From positions 186,001-250,000 of the forward strand of contig NZ_JAAGWZ010000003.1 in assembly GCF_010686725.1 (NCBI RefSeq): a stretch of 64,000 bases of DNA, in the 5' to 3' direction. The position numbers and the translations under genes were made by a program. This DNA comes from Galbitalea soli (GTDB lineage Bacteria > Actinomycetota > Actinomycetes > Actinomycetales > Microbacteriaceae). This document shows positions 49,876-58,831 of this stretch, in pieces. How positions within the stretch are numbered: position 1 is the first letter of the stretch; each line of letters starts with the position of its first letter. The notes beneath the pieces are model-generated. The model made no database searches, was not told the origin of the DNA, and was given only the letters and a program-made list of their open reading frames with translations.

Positions 49876-51087
49876 TCAGCGGCGCGGCGTGCAGGGCTTG
49901 GGTGCGCTCGCGTAGTGCAGCCAGCTGGGCAGTGATGCCGTGAACAGCGCGCGCTGCACCGGATCGGTGGTGACCTCCCAGTCGACGCGGTGGCGCACCT
50001 CGACCTCGTACTTGTCCCACTCGAACCAGTTGATCATCTTGAGCCGGGGGAACTCGCTCGCGGTCGACGGCGCGAACACCTGCCGCCACCACGCCTGCTT
50101 GATGAGGAAGGCCTTCTCGGCGGTGACGCCGGAGTCGGTCGACACGAGGGCCGCGGTCTCGGAGATCGCGACCGGCTTGTCGTGGGTCACACCGTAGACC
50201 TGGTAGAAGTTGGGGACGGCGCGGTCGTCGCCGGCGGTTCCGTCGTAGGTGCCGGTGAGCTGCGCGGCGAATTTGCCGGGCTCCGGCATGGTGTTGGCGC
50301 CCCACGGCGGCTTGGCCCCCCAGTGGTACAGCGACATGCCGACCCAGTCGACCACGTCATCCCCCGGGTAGTAGGGCGCGTAGGGGTCGTCGGAGCCGTT
50401 CACGCGGCCGTCGTGGTTGGTGTCGAGCGCGCGGAAGTCGGCCGTGCCCTTCTTGGCCTGGTACTTGCCGCCTACGAAGGGATACCCGCCGCCGTAGTTC
50501 GGTGCCCACATCATGGCGGTTCCGGGCGTCGCCGCGTGGATCGCGAGCGCGACCCGTCGGAAGGTCGCGACGTAGAGGGTGGGCTGCTCGCCCCAGGCGT
50601 ACCAGCTTCCGTTCATCTCGTGGGCGAAGCGCACGATGACCGGCACGCCCTCCTTGTTGACCTTGGTGAGCACGGCGGCGAGGTCGGCGACGACCGCCGG
50701 CGTCACCGTGGCGAGGCCGCTGCGCGGCTCGAGGGTGAGCAGAAGGGCGCCGCCGTTGCCGCGAACCTGCTCCGCCGCGGCGAAGACGTTCGTGCGGTCG
50801 GCGGCGGTGAACGGCAGGTCGGTGAAGGAGACCGCGACGGCCGGGCGGTGGCCCAGCTGTGCCGAGTAGTTCTTCAGCGTGAGGGAGCCCCAGTCGAGGT
50901 TGACGCCGAACAGGCTGCCGCTGCTGGGCACGAGGTCGGCGATCGGGGTGACGGTGCACGCGGCGGGCGTCGCGACGGCGGCGGTCGTCGCGGCCGGGGT
51001 CGGCGACGCGGCCGTGCACCCCGTCAGGAACAGCGCGGCTGCAGCGGTGACCGCCAGGAATATTCGTCGCCCCGAGAACATATGCAT
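49876..51087 (-). CDS. GH26-like glycoside hydrolase lipoprotein
   Basis: 403 residues with a lipoprotein signal (AAAALFLTGC). The catalytic segment VIVRFAHEMNGSWYAWG holds the acid/base Glu157 preceded by His156, and KPVAISETAA holds the probable nucleophile Glu310, as in GH26 beta-mannanase-type enzymes. An EF-hand-like calcium loop, DTNHDGRVNGSDD (222-234), is inserted. It acts outside the cell on a polysaccharide, mannan or a related glucan; specificity is inference. Confidence 0.82.
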   Translation of the reverse strand: MHMFSGRRIFLAVTAAAALFLTGCTAASPTPAATTAAVATPAACTVTPIADLVPSSGSLFGVNLDWGSLTLKNYSAQLGHRPAVAVSFTDLPFTAADRTNVFAAAEQVRGNGGALLLTLEPRSGLATVTPAVVADLAAVLTKVNKEGVPVIVRFAHEMNGSWYAWGEQPTLYVATFRRVALAIHAATPGTAMMWAPNYGGGYPFVGGKYQAKKGTADFRALDTNHDGRVNGSDDPYAPYYPGDDVVDWVGMSLYHWGAKPPWGANTMPEPGKFAAQLTGTYDGTAGDDRAVPNFYQVYGVTHDKPVAISETAALVSTDSGVTAEKAFLIKQAWWRQVFAPSTASEFPRLKMINWFEWDKYEVEVRHRVDWEVTTDPVQRALFTASLPSWLHYASAPKPCTPRR

Positions 51088-51147
51088 TCACGGTGTCATG
51101 AATCTCGGGTGCCCGCCACCCCGCAAGGTGGTGACGTGGGCGCCCGG

Positions 51148-51780
51148 TCAGTCGAGCTGCACCGCCGCGCCCGACGCGAGGATGCCCGGCGCCAGCCGCT
51201 CCAGATACGCCCGCATGCACCCCACGAGATCGAGCGCCCCTCCCGCGATCACCCACTGCAGCTGCAGCCCGTCGGAGACCGCGACGCACTCGCGGGCCAG
51301 CCCCGCGCAGTCCAGATCGCGGCGCAGGAGTCCCGCGGCGACGTCGCGCTCGAAGGCCGCGCCGAGCTGCTCGACCACCGTCGCGTAGCGCCGGGCGTAC
51401 AGCTCGTGGGCGGGGCTCGCCGGGTCGGCCGACTCGGCGGAGACGAGCACGAAGAGCTCGATGAGGCCCGGCTGCTCGGCCAGTCGTCGGGTGAGCTCGA
51501 GGAGCCCGCGCAGGGGACCGGTGCCGTCGTCGGGCGCGAGCGCCTCCTCGGCCCAGTGGCCGGTCATGTCGAGGCGGCGCTCGGCGATCGCGAGCAGCAG
51601 GTGCGACTTGGAGGCGAAGTGGTGGGCGAGGCCCGGGCCGGTGAGTCCGACATCCTGTGCAATGCGGGCCATCGAGGTGCGGTGATACCCCTGGCGCGCG
51701 AAGTTCTCGGTGGCGGCGTCGAGGATCCGTTCGCGGCGGGCACGCCCGGCGGCGTAGCTCCCCGTCGTCCGCCGCGCCAT
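51148..51780 (-). CDS. TetR-family regulator of the rhamnosidase gene
   Basis: 210 residues from ATG 51780. N-terminal DNA-binding domain: RERILDAATENFARQGYHRTSMARIAQDVGLTGPGLAHHFASKSHLL. The C-terminal ligand domain is of the common TetR type. It is divergent from the GH78 gene and the AAAACCTT dyad between them is its likely operator. Confidence 0.93.
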   Translation of the reverse strand: MARRTTGSYAAGRARRERILDAATENFARQGYHRTSMARIAQDVGLTGPGLAHHFASKSHLLLAIAERRLDMTGHWAEEALAPDDGTGPLRGLLELTRRLAEQPGLIELFVLVSAESADPASPAHELYARRYATVVEQLGAAFERDVAAGLLRRDLDCAGLARECVAVSDGLQLQWVIAGGALDLVGCMRAYLERLAPGILASGAAVQLD

Positions 51781-51819
51781 GCGACAACCGTAGACCACGC
51801 GATGGCCAGGCGTGCAGTT

Positions 51820-51841
51820 AAAACCTTGCATCAAAGGTTTT
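51820..51841. promoter_or_regulatory. TetR operator candidate
   Basis: AAAACCTT (51820-51827) and AAGGTTTT (51834-51841) form a perfect 8-bp-arm dyad with a 6-nt spacer between the tetR and rhamnosidase genes. It is an AT-rich island in GC-rich DNA and lies 40 bp from the tetR start. Confidence 0.7.
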
Positions 51842-51979
51842 TATTGCCTAGCCTGAGGGCGGCTGCCGATGGCGGCTGCCGATGAGGCGCCCCGCGACTG
51901 CAGGCGCGAGGGCCCGTGCGGCCCGTGCGGCACGCGCGTGCGTCTCGCGGGTGGTCGCGGCGGCCAGGGAAGAGGGCAC

Positions 51980-54769
51980 ATGGACGAGTCCGGAGCGGTG
52001 ACGCCGCCGGCCGAGGGGTCGCGCGCGGCGGGGCCGAGCGCCGATGGGCCGCCCGCTGACGGGCCGCGCGTCGGGACGCTGCGCGTGGAGACACTGTGCG
52101 CCCCGATCGACGTGGGCACCCGGCGCCCGCGCTTCTCCTGGACCGTGACCGTGGCTGGGGCGGCCGCGATCGCCGGGTACGAGCTGGTCGTCGCCGACCG
52201 CGACGGCGGAACCGTGTGGGAGACCGAGCGCTCGCGCCCCGACGACGGAGTGCTCGTCGAGTACGACGGCCCGCCGCTGCGCTCCGACACCGACTACCAC
52301 TGGCGCGTTCGCCCCGTCCTCGCCGGCGGCGCCCGCGGCGAGTGGGTGCACAGCAGCTTCTCCACCGCACTCCTCGCGCCCGCCGACTGGATCGCCCCCT
52401 GGGTGTCGCCGCCGCAGACGCCCACGCACATCGAACGCTGGACCCTGCTCGACTGGATCCTGCAGAAGGGTCCGTCGACCGGCCCCGCCGAGCGCCTGCG
52501 ACCCGTGCAATTGCTGCGGCAGGCCCTCGTGGTGCGCCCCGGGGTCACGAGGGCTCGGCTGTATGCCACCGCGCACGGCAGCTACCGCGCCCGCGTCAAC
52601 GGGGTGCCCGCCGACGACCAGGTGCTCGCGCCCGGCTTCGACAGCTACCGTCACCGTGTGTCGGCCCAGTGCTACGACGTGACGGCGCAGCTGCGGGCGG
52701 GCGAGAACGTCATCGGGCTCGAACTGGCCGACGGCTGGTGGGCCGGTCGCATCGGGATCGCCGGGGCGAGTGCGCACTGGGGGAGCGAGACCGCGGCCAG
52801 TTGGCAGCTTCACCTCGAGTATGCGGACGGCTTGCGGGAGGTCATCCCGTGCGGAGGCGACGTCGTGACGAGCCCCGGGCCCTGGGAGTATGCCGACCTC
52901 TTCGTGGGCGAGAGCCTCGACCGCGGCGCGGAGCAGACCGGCTGGGACCGGCCCGGCTTCGCGGCCGAGGGCTGGATGCCCGCCCGCCTGCTGCCCGACG
53001 ACACCGCGACGATCGTGCCCTTCGAGGGCGCGCCGATCCGCCGAACCGCGGTGCTGGAGCCGGTCTCGGTGACCGAGACGGACGCGGGCGTCGTCGTCGA
53101 CTTCGGGCAGGTCATCGCGGGCCGCGTGCGGCTCACGCTACCGCGGGCCCGCGCGGGGCAGCTCGTCACGATCGAGCACACCGAGACGCTCGGTGCCGAC
53201 GGCGAGTGGTTCGTCAACATCTCCGGCATCAACAAGGAGCAGACCGACCACTACCGGGCGGCCGGGCACGGTGACGGGGAGGTGTTCGAGCCGGTGTTCA
53301 CCTTCCACGGGTTCCGCTATGCGCGCCTCCGCGGGCTGGATGCGCCTCCCGCCGCCGGCGAGGTCGTCGCCGTCGTCATCGGCAGCGACCTCGAGAGCAC
53401 CGGCGACTTCCGCAGTTCCGACCCGCGCCTGAACCGCCTCCACGACAACGTGGTGTGGAGCCAGCGGGCGAACTTCCTCTCCGTTCCCACCGACTGCCCC
53501 CAGCGGGAGCGCATGGGCTGGACCGGCGACATCCAGGTGTTCGCGGCCGCGGCCACCAACAACATGGACGTGGACGTGTTCCTCAGCCGCTGGCTGCGCA
53601 ACCTGCGCGCCGACCAGCTGGAGGACGGGCGCATCCCCGTCTTCTCGCCGTACTCGCCGCACGATCGCGGCGCGGCCGAGGCGGCGAGCGGCCTCGGCGG
53701 CATCATCGCCTCGGCGGGGTGGAGCGATGCGATCGCGATCGTTCCGTGGACGCTCTACGAGCGGTACGGCGACGAACGCGTCTTGCAGGAGAACTACGAC
53801 GCGCTGCGCGCGTGGATCGGGCACCAGACGCGCAGCGCGCAGGGCTCGGGCGGGCATCCGCTGCTGTTCACCGCGGGCGACCACTTCGGCGACTGGCTCA
53901 CCCCCAGCACGCTGCGCGGCAAGCCACTGCACGAGGCGATCGGCATCGCGCCGGCCCTCACGAGCGAGCTCGTCGCGCCGATGTTCCAGGCGTGGACGCT
54001 CACCCTCGCCGCCCGCATCGCGACGGTGCTGGGACGCCCGGCCGAGGCGGCGGAGCACGCGCACCACGCGGCGGCGGTGCGTGCCGCCTTCACCGCCGAA
54101 TACCTGGACGCGGACTCTCGCCTCCCCGTCGAGCTGCAGGGGCCCTACGCGATCGCGCTCGCCTTCGACATGGTTCCGGATGACCGCCGCAGCGCGCTCG
54201 CCGACCGCCTCGCCGAACTCGTGCGCAGCAACGGCGACCGGCTCGACACCGGCTTCCTCTCCGTTCCCTATCTGCTCGACGCGCTGTGGACGGGCGGCCA
54301 CCGCGAGCTCGCCCGCCGGGTGCTCTGGCAGAGCGGGCAGCCCTCGTGGCTGTACGAGGTGGATCACGGGGCGACCACGATGTGGGAGTCGTGGGATGCC
54401 GTCGAGGAGGACGGCACCCCACGGGCGGTGTCGCTCAACCACTACGCCTTCGGCTGCGTCGACGACTGGCTCTACCGCCGGGTCGCCGGAATCCAGTCCA
54501 CTGCGCCCGGCTACCGAAGCGTGCTCATCGACCCCGATCTCGCGTGCGGGCTCCGCACGGTGGACGCGCACGTGACGACGCCCTACGGCCGCCTGGCCGT
54601 TCGGTGGAGCATCGGTGAGGACGCGCTCGCGACGGTGGCGGTCGAGGTTCCCTTCGGCGTGGCGGCGAGCCTGCGCACGCCCGACGGCGACCGGGCGCTC
54701 GGGGTGGGGACGAGCATCCACACGGTGCGGCTCGATCGCGCCGCCGAGGTGGCGAGATCGGCGGGATGA
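51980..54769 (+). CDS. Alpha-L-rhamnosidase, GH78
   Basis: 929 residues from ATG 51980 behind GGGAAGAGG. The layout matches GH78: an N-terminal fibronectin-like domain (RPRFSWTVTV, YHWRVRP), a jelly-roll carbohydrate domain (RARLYATAHGSYRARVNG), and an (alpha/alpha)6 catalytic domain with TDCPQRERMGWTGDIQVF carrying the acidic residues, ending in a beta domain. No signal peptide, so cytoplasmic cleavage of rhamnosides is likely. The first ~35 residues are Pro/Ala-rich. An earlier in-frame ATG at 51869 is less likely. Confidence 0.92.
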   Translation: MDESGAVTPPAEGSRAAGPSADGPPADGPRVGTLRVETLCAPIDVGTRRPRFSWTVTVAGAAAIAGYELVVADRDGGTVWETERSRPDDGVLVEYDGPPLRSDTDYHWRVRPVLAGGARGEWVHSSFSTALLAPADWIAPWVSPPQTPTHIERWTLLDWILQKGPSTGPAERLRPVQLLRQALVVRPGVTRARLYATAHGSYRARVNGVPADDQVLAPGFDSYRHRVSAQCYDVTAQLRAGENVIGLELADGWWAGRIGIAGASAHWGSETAASWQLHLEYADGLREVIPCGGDVVTSPGPWEYADLFVGESLDRGAEQTGWDRPGFAAEGWMPARLLPDDTATIVPFEGAPIRRTAVLEPVSVTETDAGVVVDFGQVIAGRVRLTLPRARAGQLVTIEHTETLGADGEWFVNISGINKEQTDHYRAAGHGDGEVFEPVFTFHGFRYARLRGLDAPPAAGEVVAVVIGSDLESTGDFRSSDPRLNRLHDNVVWSQRANFLSVPTDCPQRERMGWTGDIQVFAAAATNNMDVDVFLSRWLRNLRADQLEDGRIPVFSPYSPHDRGAAEAASGLGGIIASAGWSDAIAIVPWTLYERYGDERVLQENYDALRAWIGHQTRSAQGSGGHPLLFTAGDHFGDWLTPSTLRGKPLHEAIGIAPALTSELVAPMFQAWTLTLAARIATVLGRPAEAAEHAHHAAAVRAAFTAEYLDADSRLPVELQGPYAIALAFDMVPDDRRSALADRLAELVRSNGDRLDTGFLSVPYLLDALWTGGHRELARRVLWQSGQPSWLYEVDHGATTMWESWDAVEEDGTPRAVSLNHYAFGCVDDWLYRRVAGIQSTAPGYRSVLIDPDLACGLRTVDAHVTTPYGRLAVRWSIGEDALATVAVEVPFGVAASLRTPDGDRALGVGTSIHTVRLDRAAEVARSAG

Positions 54770-54810
54770 TCAGCGGCGCCGTGCCGACGCGGTCAGTTCG
54801 GCGCAGTCGC

Positions 54811-55215
54811 TCATGCCTTGGGGTACTCCTCCTCGGAGACGTGCTCGGCCCAGGTGGTCTCGACCACGTCGGGTGACTCCGTGCCCACCCACATCGCCAG
54901 GTGCGACATGAAGTGGTCGGGGGCGGCGCCGTGCCAGTGCTCCTCGCCCGGTGGCGTGTAAATGGTCTGCCCCGGAAGGACTTTGCGCAGCTCGCCGCCG
55001 CGCGACTGCACGTAGCCGGCGCCCTCCGTGATGTGCAGGGTCTGGCCGAGTGCGTGGGAGTGCCACGCCGTGCGGGCGCCGGGGGAGAAGTGCACCAGAT
55101 TCACCTTCAGCGGCGGTATGCCCGGCTGCGGCGGAGCGATGACGTCGAACCAGACGTGCCCCGTGAACAGTGCGGCGGGCCCCGTGGCGGTGGGGGGAAG
55201 CGTGACGATCTCCAT
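54811..55215 (-). CDS. Cupin-domain protein
   Basis: 134 residues forming a single cupin with metal ligands in TAWHSHALGQTLHI (His-x-His) and PPGEEHWHGA (Glu, His). This pattern is common in small cupins found near carboxymuconolactone decarboxylase-type genes. The substrate is unknown. GGAGT is positioned before the ATG. It is convergent with the rhamnosidase gene and transcribed in the same direction as the MATE gene that lies upstream of it. Confidence 0.88.
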   Translation of the reverse strand: MEIVTLPPTATGPAALFTGHVWFDVIAPPQPGIPPLKVNLVHFSPGARTAWHSHALGQTLHITEGAGYVQSRGGELRKVLPGQTIYTPPGEEHWHGAAPDHFMSHLAMWVGTESPDVVETTWAEHVSEEEYPKA

Positions 55216-55281
55216 GGTGATGACTCCTTGCTCGATGTCTCGACGCTAGACCGCATCCGCCCGGCGAGGGAGGTACTGGCC

Positions 55282-56688
55282 TTACACCTTTCGGCGGGCC
55301 ACCGCCCACAGCACGAGCCCGACCAGCAGCACCGTCACCTCGGTGACCGTGAGCGCCCACACGATGCCGGGCAGACCGAACCAGAGGTTGCCGAGGATAA
55401 CTACGGGGATGAACAGCACGCCCTGCGCCATCGACATGATGATCGCCGGCAGGGCGCGCCCGCACGCCTGGAAGGAGGAGGTCAGGAGTCCGGTGAATCC
55501 GTTCGCGATCATCGCGACCAGCTGCGCCACGAGCGCCACGACGCCGATCGCGAGCACGGATCGGTCGGACGAGAAGGCCGCGATGATCGGTTCGGGGAAG
55601 GCGATGCCGAGGGCGGCGAACAGCGCGGTCACGCCGCCCACCGCGATGGCTGCGGCACGGAGTGCTGACGAGAGGCGCGCGCGGTCATCCTTGCCGTAGG
55701 CGTAGGCCAGCAGCGGCAGCACGCCGAGGGTGATGCCCATCACCAGGAACTCGGGCACCTGCGCGATCCGCACGGCGACGCCGATCGCCGCGAGCGCGGA
55801 GTCGCCGTAGGCGGTGGCCAGGTTGTTGAGCGCGAGCGCGGTGACGATGAGGAACCCGGCGTTCAGCAGCTCGCCGATTCCCACGCCGAATACCGGCTTC
55901 ACGATCGACAGCGAGATCCGAAACAGGCGTGGCGCGAGGCTCACGTGCTCACTGTTGCGCTGCAGCCAACTCGCGAAATACGCGATGACGATGACGTTCG
56001 ACAGCCCCATCGCCAGCGCCGCCCCCGCCACGCCTCAGTGCAGAACGAGGATGAACAGCACATCGAAGACGATGTTCGCGAGGGTCGACCCGATCAGTCC
56101 GGTCATCACCTGACGCGAGGCGCCCACCGCCCGCACGAGCTGCTCCAGGCAGAACGCGACCGCGAGCACGGGGACGAAGGCCAGGAAGACCGCGACGTAG
56201 GCCGTCGTGGCGGACGCGGCGGCGGCATCCGCCCCCAGCAGCGCGACGAGCGGGCCCAGCAGAAGGAAGCCGATTCCGGCCAGTACGGCACCCACGAGGG
56301 CGGCGCCCCAGACCGCGAACGAGGCCACGTGCGGGATCGGAGCGGCCTCGGTCGGGTCCTTCTCGGAGGCCCCGAGCAGTCGGGAGATGAGGGCGCCGCC
56401 GCCGACACCGAACACTCCGCCGACCGCCATGACGAGGCCGAGGAGGGGAGAAGCGAGGGTCACCGCCGCGAGCAGCGACGCGTCGTGCAGCGAGCCGATG
56501 AAGCCGGCGTTGATGACGTTGTAGACGGCGCCCACGATCATCGCCGCGGCCATCGGCCCGCAGAGGTGGAGGAGGGCGCGCGCGATCGGAGCGGCGGAGA
56601 GGTACCAGCGATCGCCTCCGATGTCGACGGGGTCGACAGCCGCAGCGGCGGCCGGTGTGGAGTCCGTGGTGGTGGTGTCTGTGGTCAT
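55282..56688 (-). pseudogene. MATE-family drug exporter interrupted by an in-frame TGA
   Basis: The frame from ATG 56688 (AAGGAG upstream) encodes a 468-codon MATE exporter with about 12 helices, but codon TGA at 56035-56037 stops it after 217 residues, between ILVLH and GVAGAALAMGLS, where relatives usually have Trp (TGG). The second half (249 residues from a GTG at 56031) keeps full coding quality. Either a recent nonsense mutation, a sequencing error or, less likely, readthrough or reinitiation. MATE proteins need both halves, so it is probably inactive if the stop is real. Confidence 0.85.
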
Positions 56689-56767
56689 GGTTGTCTCCTT
56701 TCGGGCAGGTGTGCGGGCGCGCCGACGAACGCCGGCACGGCGGGGTGGGTGGGATGCGGTGCTGCGG

Positions 56768-57211
56768 TCAGCGCGTGGGCTGCGGCAGCTCGGCCGTGAT
56801 CTTCACGAGGAGCGAGTGGAGCGTTCGCCGCTCGTCCGGGTCGAGGGGCGCGAGGATCGACTCGCCGGCCGCCTCCATCGCGCCCTCGAATCCGGCGATG
56901 AGCGCGATCCCCGCCTCGGTGGCGTAGACGCGCTTGCTGCGCTCGTCGCCGCCCTCGGTGCGACGCTCGATGAGACCGCGCGCCTCGAGCCCCTGCAGGA
57001 GGCTCGACACGCTCGCGGCGGTCGTGCGGGTCATCGTCGCGATGTCACGCTGCATCGCTCCGGGGTTCTGTTCAAGGAAGCCCAGGGTGAAGGCCTGGGT
57101 CTGGCTGAGGTCGCGCGCGCGAACCCACTCCTCACCCGCCTTCATCTGCGCCCAGCCGATCCAGCGGAACAGGTCGTAGGTGGTGCTGCGCGGAAGACCC
57201 GATTCGTTCAT
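56768..57211 (-). CDS. MarR-family regulator of the MATE gene
   Basis: 147 residues from ATG 57211 (MNESGLPRSTTYDLFRW); a TTG at 57217 is less likely. The winged helix is MQRDIATMTRTTAASVSSLLQGLEARGLI with wing DERSKRVYATEAG. It precedes the MATE gene by 79 bp in the same direction, so the two form an operon. The TCTAAC dyad just upstream is the likely operator. Confidence 0.9.
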   Translation of the reverse strand: MNESGLPRSTTYDLFRWIGWAQMKAGEEWVRARDLSQTQAFTLGFLEQNPGAMQRDIATMTRTTAASVSSLLQGLEARGLIERRTEGGDERSKRVYATEAGIALIAGFEGAMEAAGESILAPLDPDERRTLHSLLVKITAELPQPTR

Positions 57212-57220
57212 GGTCAAGAA

Positions 57221-57233
57221 TCTAACAGTTAGA
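57221..57233. promoter_or_regulatory. MarR operator candidate, TCTAAC dyad
   Basis: TCTAAC-A-GTTAGA is a perfect 13-bp dyad 10 bp upstream of the MarR ATG and 15 bp before the GH43-like gene on the other strand. Confidence 0.65.
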
Positions 57234-57247
57234 AGTCAAACAATCAA

Positions 57248-57844
57248 GTGTCGAACAGAGTGATGGGCGCGACGCCCCGCCCGCCGAGCGACTTCTGGGC
57301 CGACACGCAGTTCTGGGCACCGGAGATGCACTCCCACCGCGGCCGCTTCTGCCTCTTCGGCACCGTCGCCTCCTCGACGACCGGGGTGCGTGGGTTGGCG
57401 ATCCTCGTCGCCGACCGAGCGACGGGGCCGTTCGTGCCGTGGAGCGAGGGCCCGGTGACGCCTCCCGAGCTGCCCTGCCTCGACGGCGTCGAGCCTCCCG
57501 AGCACCTCAATCTCGCGAAGGACCCTCTCTTCACCGACGGCGCCTTCCTTCTGCGTTCGCCGGCGGGACGCCTGCTGATGCTGTGGTCGAGCTTCGGCGA
57601 GGAGGGCTACGCGATGGGGGTCGCCGTCTCGGAGAGCGGATCGGTACTGGGCCCGTGGACGCAGAATCGCGAGCCGCTCTGGCCGCGGAACGGCGGCCAC
57701 GGCATGGTCTTCACGCCCGCTGACGGCGCTGCGCGTCTGGTGTTCCACTGGCCCAACGAGACGCCGCACGAGAGGGTCACCATGGTCGGCGTGCGGTTCG
57801 ACGGTGACGAGCTCCACCTCGCGCGCGGACACGGGTCCGTATGA
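57248..57844 (+). pseudogene. Degraded GH43-like glycosidase
   Basis: An open frame of 198 codons. FWADTQFWAPEMHSHRGRFCLFGT and WSSFGEEGYAMGVAVSESGSVLGPW belong to a GH43-like five-bladed propeller, but the protein is far shorter than the ~330 residues I expect. The first blade is missing, and about 70 residues seem deleted where LPCLDG runs directly into EPPEHLNLAKDPLF. The last ~20 codons run into a hipB remnant. I call it a pseudogene; a shortened active enzyme seems unlikely. GTG 57248 or ATG 57263 could initiate it. Confidence 0.65.
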
Positions 57845-57914
57845 AACCGGGCATGTTCGAGCCAAGGTCGACGAGAAGGTCCCCGTGCGGGCGAGGGTGA
57901 GCACCCGCAACTGA
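57828..57914 (+). pseudogene. 3' remnant of a hipB-like gene
   Basis: The frame ending at TGA 57912-57914 encodes DTGPYETGHVRAKVDEKVPV...STRN, alignable without gaps to the last 28 residues of the intact hipB-like protein at 60299 (ATDPFETERGRLMVDEKLPK...SNRN). The similarity continues past the stop (MTALG at 57928 and at 60618). The 5' part is absent and the remnant is joined directly to the GH43-like end. Confidence 0.75.
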
Positions 57915-58085
57915 CACCGACGAGGTCATGACTGCGCTCGGCCAGTACATCGGAGGGGGGCCGCTATGGCCCGGTCATGCGCGACCCAAGGCGAACGTGA
58001 AGATCGGTACCGACCAGGGCGTGGCAGCGCTTCGCGCAGAAGCCGGTCGCCGCCCGTCAACAGGGGTCCGCAACACCGCGTCCGT

Positions 58086-58265
58086 CAGCTTTCGGCCCGC
58101 AGCGATGAGTTCCGTACCAAGTGGAGAACCCACGACGTACGCACACACGCGACCGGTCTGAAGTACTCTCGGCATCCGCTCATCGGAGCCCTCGGCGTGG
58201 TATTCGAAGCAGCCGAGCTCCTCGCTGATGCGGGGTTCACTCTGCTGCTCTACAGCGCCGAGTCC
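58086..58265 (+). pseudogene. C-terminal remnant of an MmyB-type XRE regulator
   Basis: About 60 residues (QLSARSDEFRTKWRTHDVRT, HATGLKYSRHPLIGALGVVF, EAAELLADAGFTLLLYSAES) match the C-terminal MmyB/MLTR ligand-binding domain of actinobacterial XRE regulators as I recall it. No start or helix-turn-helix precedes it in frame and the chain continues into unrelated sequence, so it is a gene fragment. Confidence 0.65.
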
Positions 58266-58357
58266 GGCCGCCCTCCCGTTTCGTCAACGCAGTGCCGCAT
58301 AGCCCCCTCTAAGACCGGCACTGGCGCGCTACCGGAGGTCCTGCGAACCTCGAGGTG

Positions 58358-58717
58358 ATGAGTTCCGACGACACCCTGCATCCACAGATCCCGCATCGAC
58401 CCGCGGAGCACTATCACTACGTCGACCTGCGGCGAATGACCCTTTTTGGCGTCGTCGCGCCCGATTATCTGAAAGTGGGGCTTCACACCGAGAAGTGGAC
58501 GTCACGTGAGCTCCACGAGACGCTAGAAGCTCTCGGATGGAAGACTCCGCGGGAGGACGGCTTCCCCTTGGCGGTCGGCGTCTACGCATTGGTACCCACT
58601 GAACTGGTCGAGCTGTTCGAGGCGCACTACATAGCGCGGGGCGAAGCTCACAGGGTCGGGGTGTGGAAGTTGCCGCCGCCCGATCCGCGTTGGGCCTCGA
58701 AGCGATCCGCTCGATAG
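58358..58717 (+). CDS. Hypothetical protein in the accessory region
   Basis: 119 residues (a GTG at 58355 would add one). Soluble, mixed alpha/beta by look, with HYHYVDLRRMTLFGVVAPDYL and FPLAVGVYALVPTELVELFEAHY; I recognise no family. It lacks a signal peptide. Codon use is less GC-rich than the core genes around it, fitting the acquired region. Whether it is translated is not certain. Confidence 0.45.
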   Translation: MSSDDTLHPQIPHRPAEHYHYVDLRRMTLFGVVAPDYLKVGLHTEKWTSRELHETLEALGWKTPREDGFPLAVGVYALVPTELVELFEAHYIARGEAHRVGVWKLPPPDPRWASKRSAR

Positions 58718-58804
58718 TCGGTCGGTGACAACGCTGCGACGTACGGCGCGCCCGGTGCGGGCACGTGTCGACGCAAGGGTCCGCTAGCGCGATAGGAGAA
58801 TCTT

Positions 58805-58819
58805 TTCGAGATTTTCGAA
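58805..58819. promoter_or_regulatory. Operator candidate of the toxin-antitoxin pair
   Basis: TTCGA-GATTT-TCGAA is a 15-bp dyad 12 bp before the antitoxin ATG in AT-richer DNA. No Shine-Dalgarno is visible between them. Antitoxin autorepression there would be typical. Confidence 0.5.
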
Positions 58820-58831
58820 TAGACTTCCACC

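Noticed and set aside
56035-56037. TGA in the MATE gene considered as a selenocysteine codon
   Set aside because: MATE proteins have no catalytic Cys or Sec there, relatives carry Trp, and I saw no SECIS-like hairpin beside it.
57966-58358. The 130-codon frame around 58.1 kb as a real gene
   Set aside because: Only its central 60 codons resemble a protein domain; the ends are Arg/Ser-rich noise, so it is listed as a remnant.
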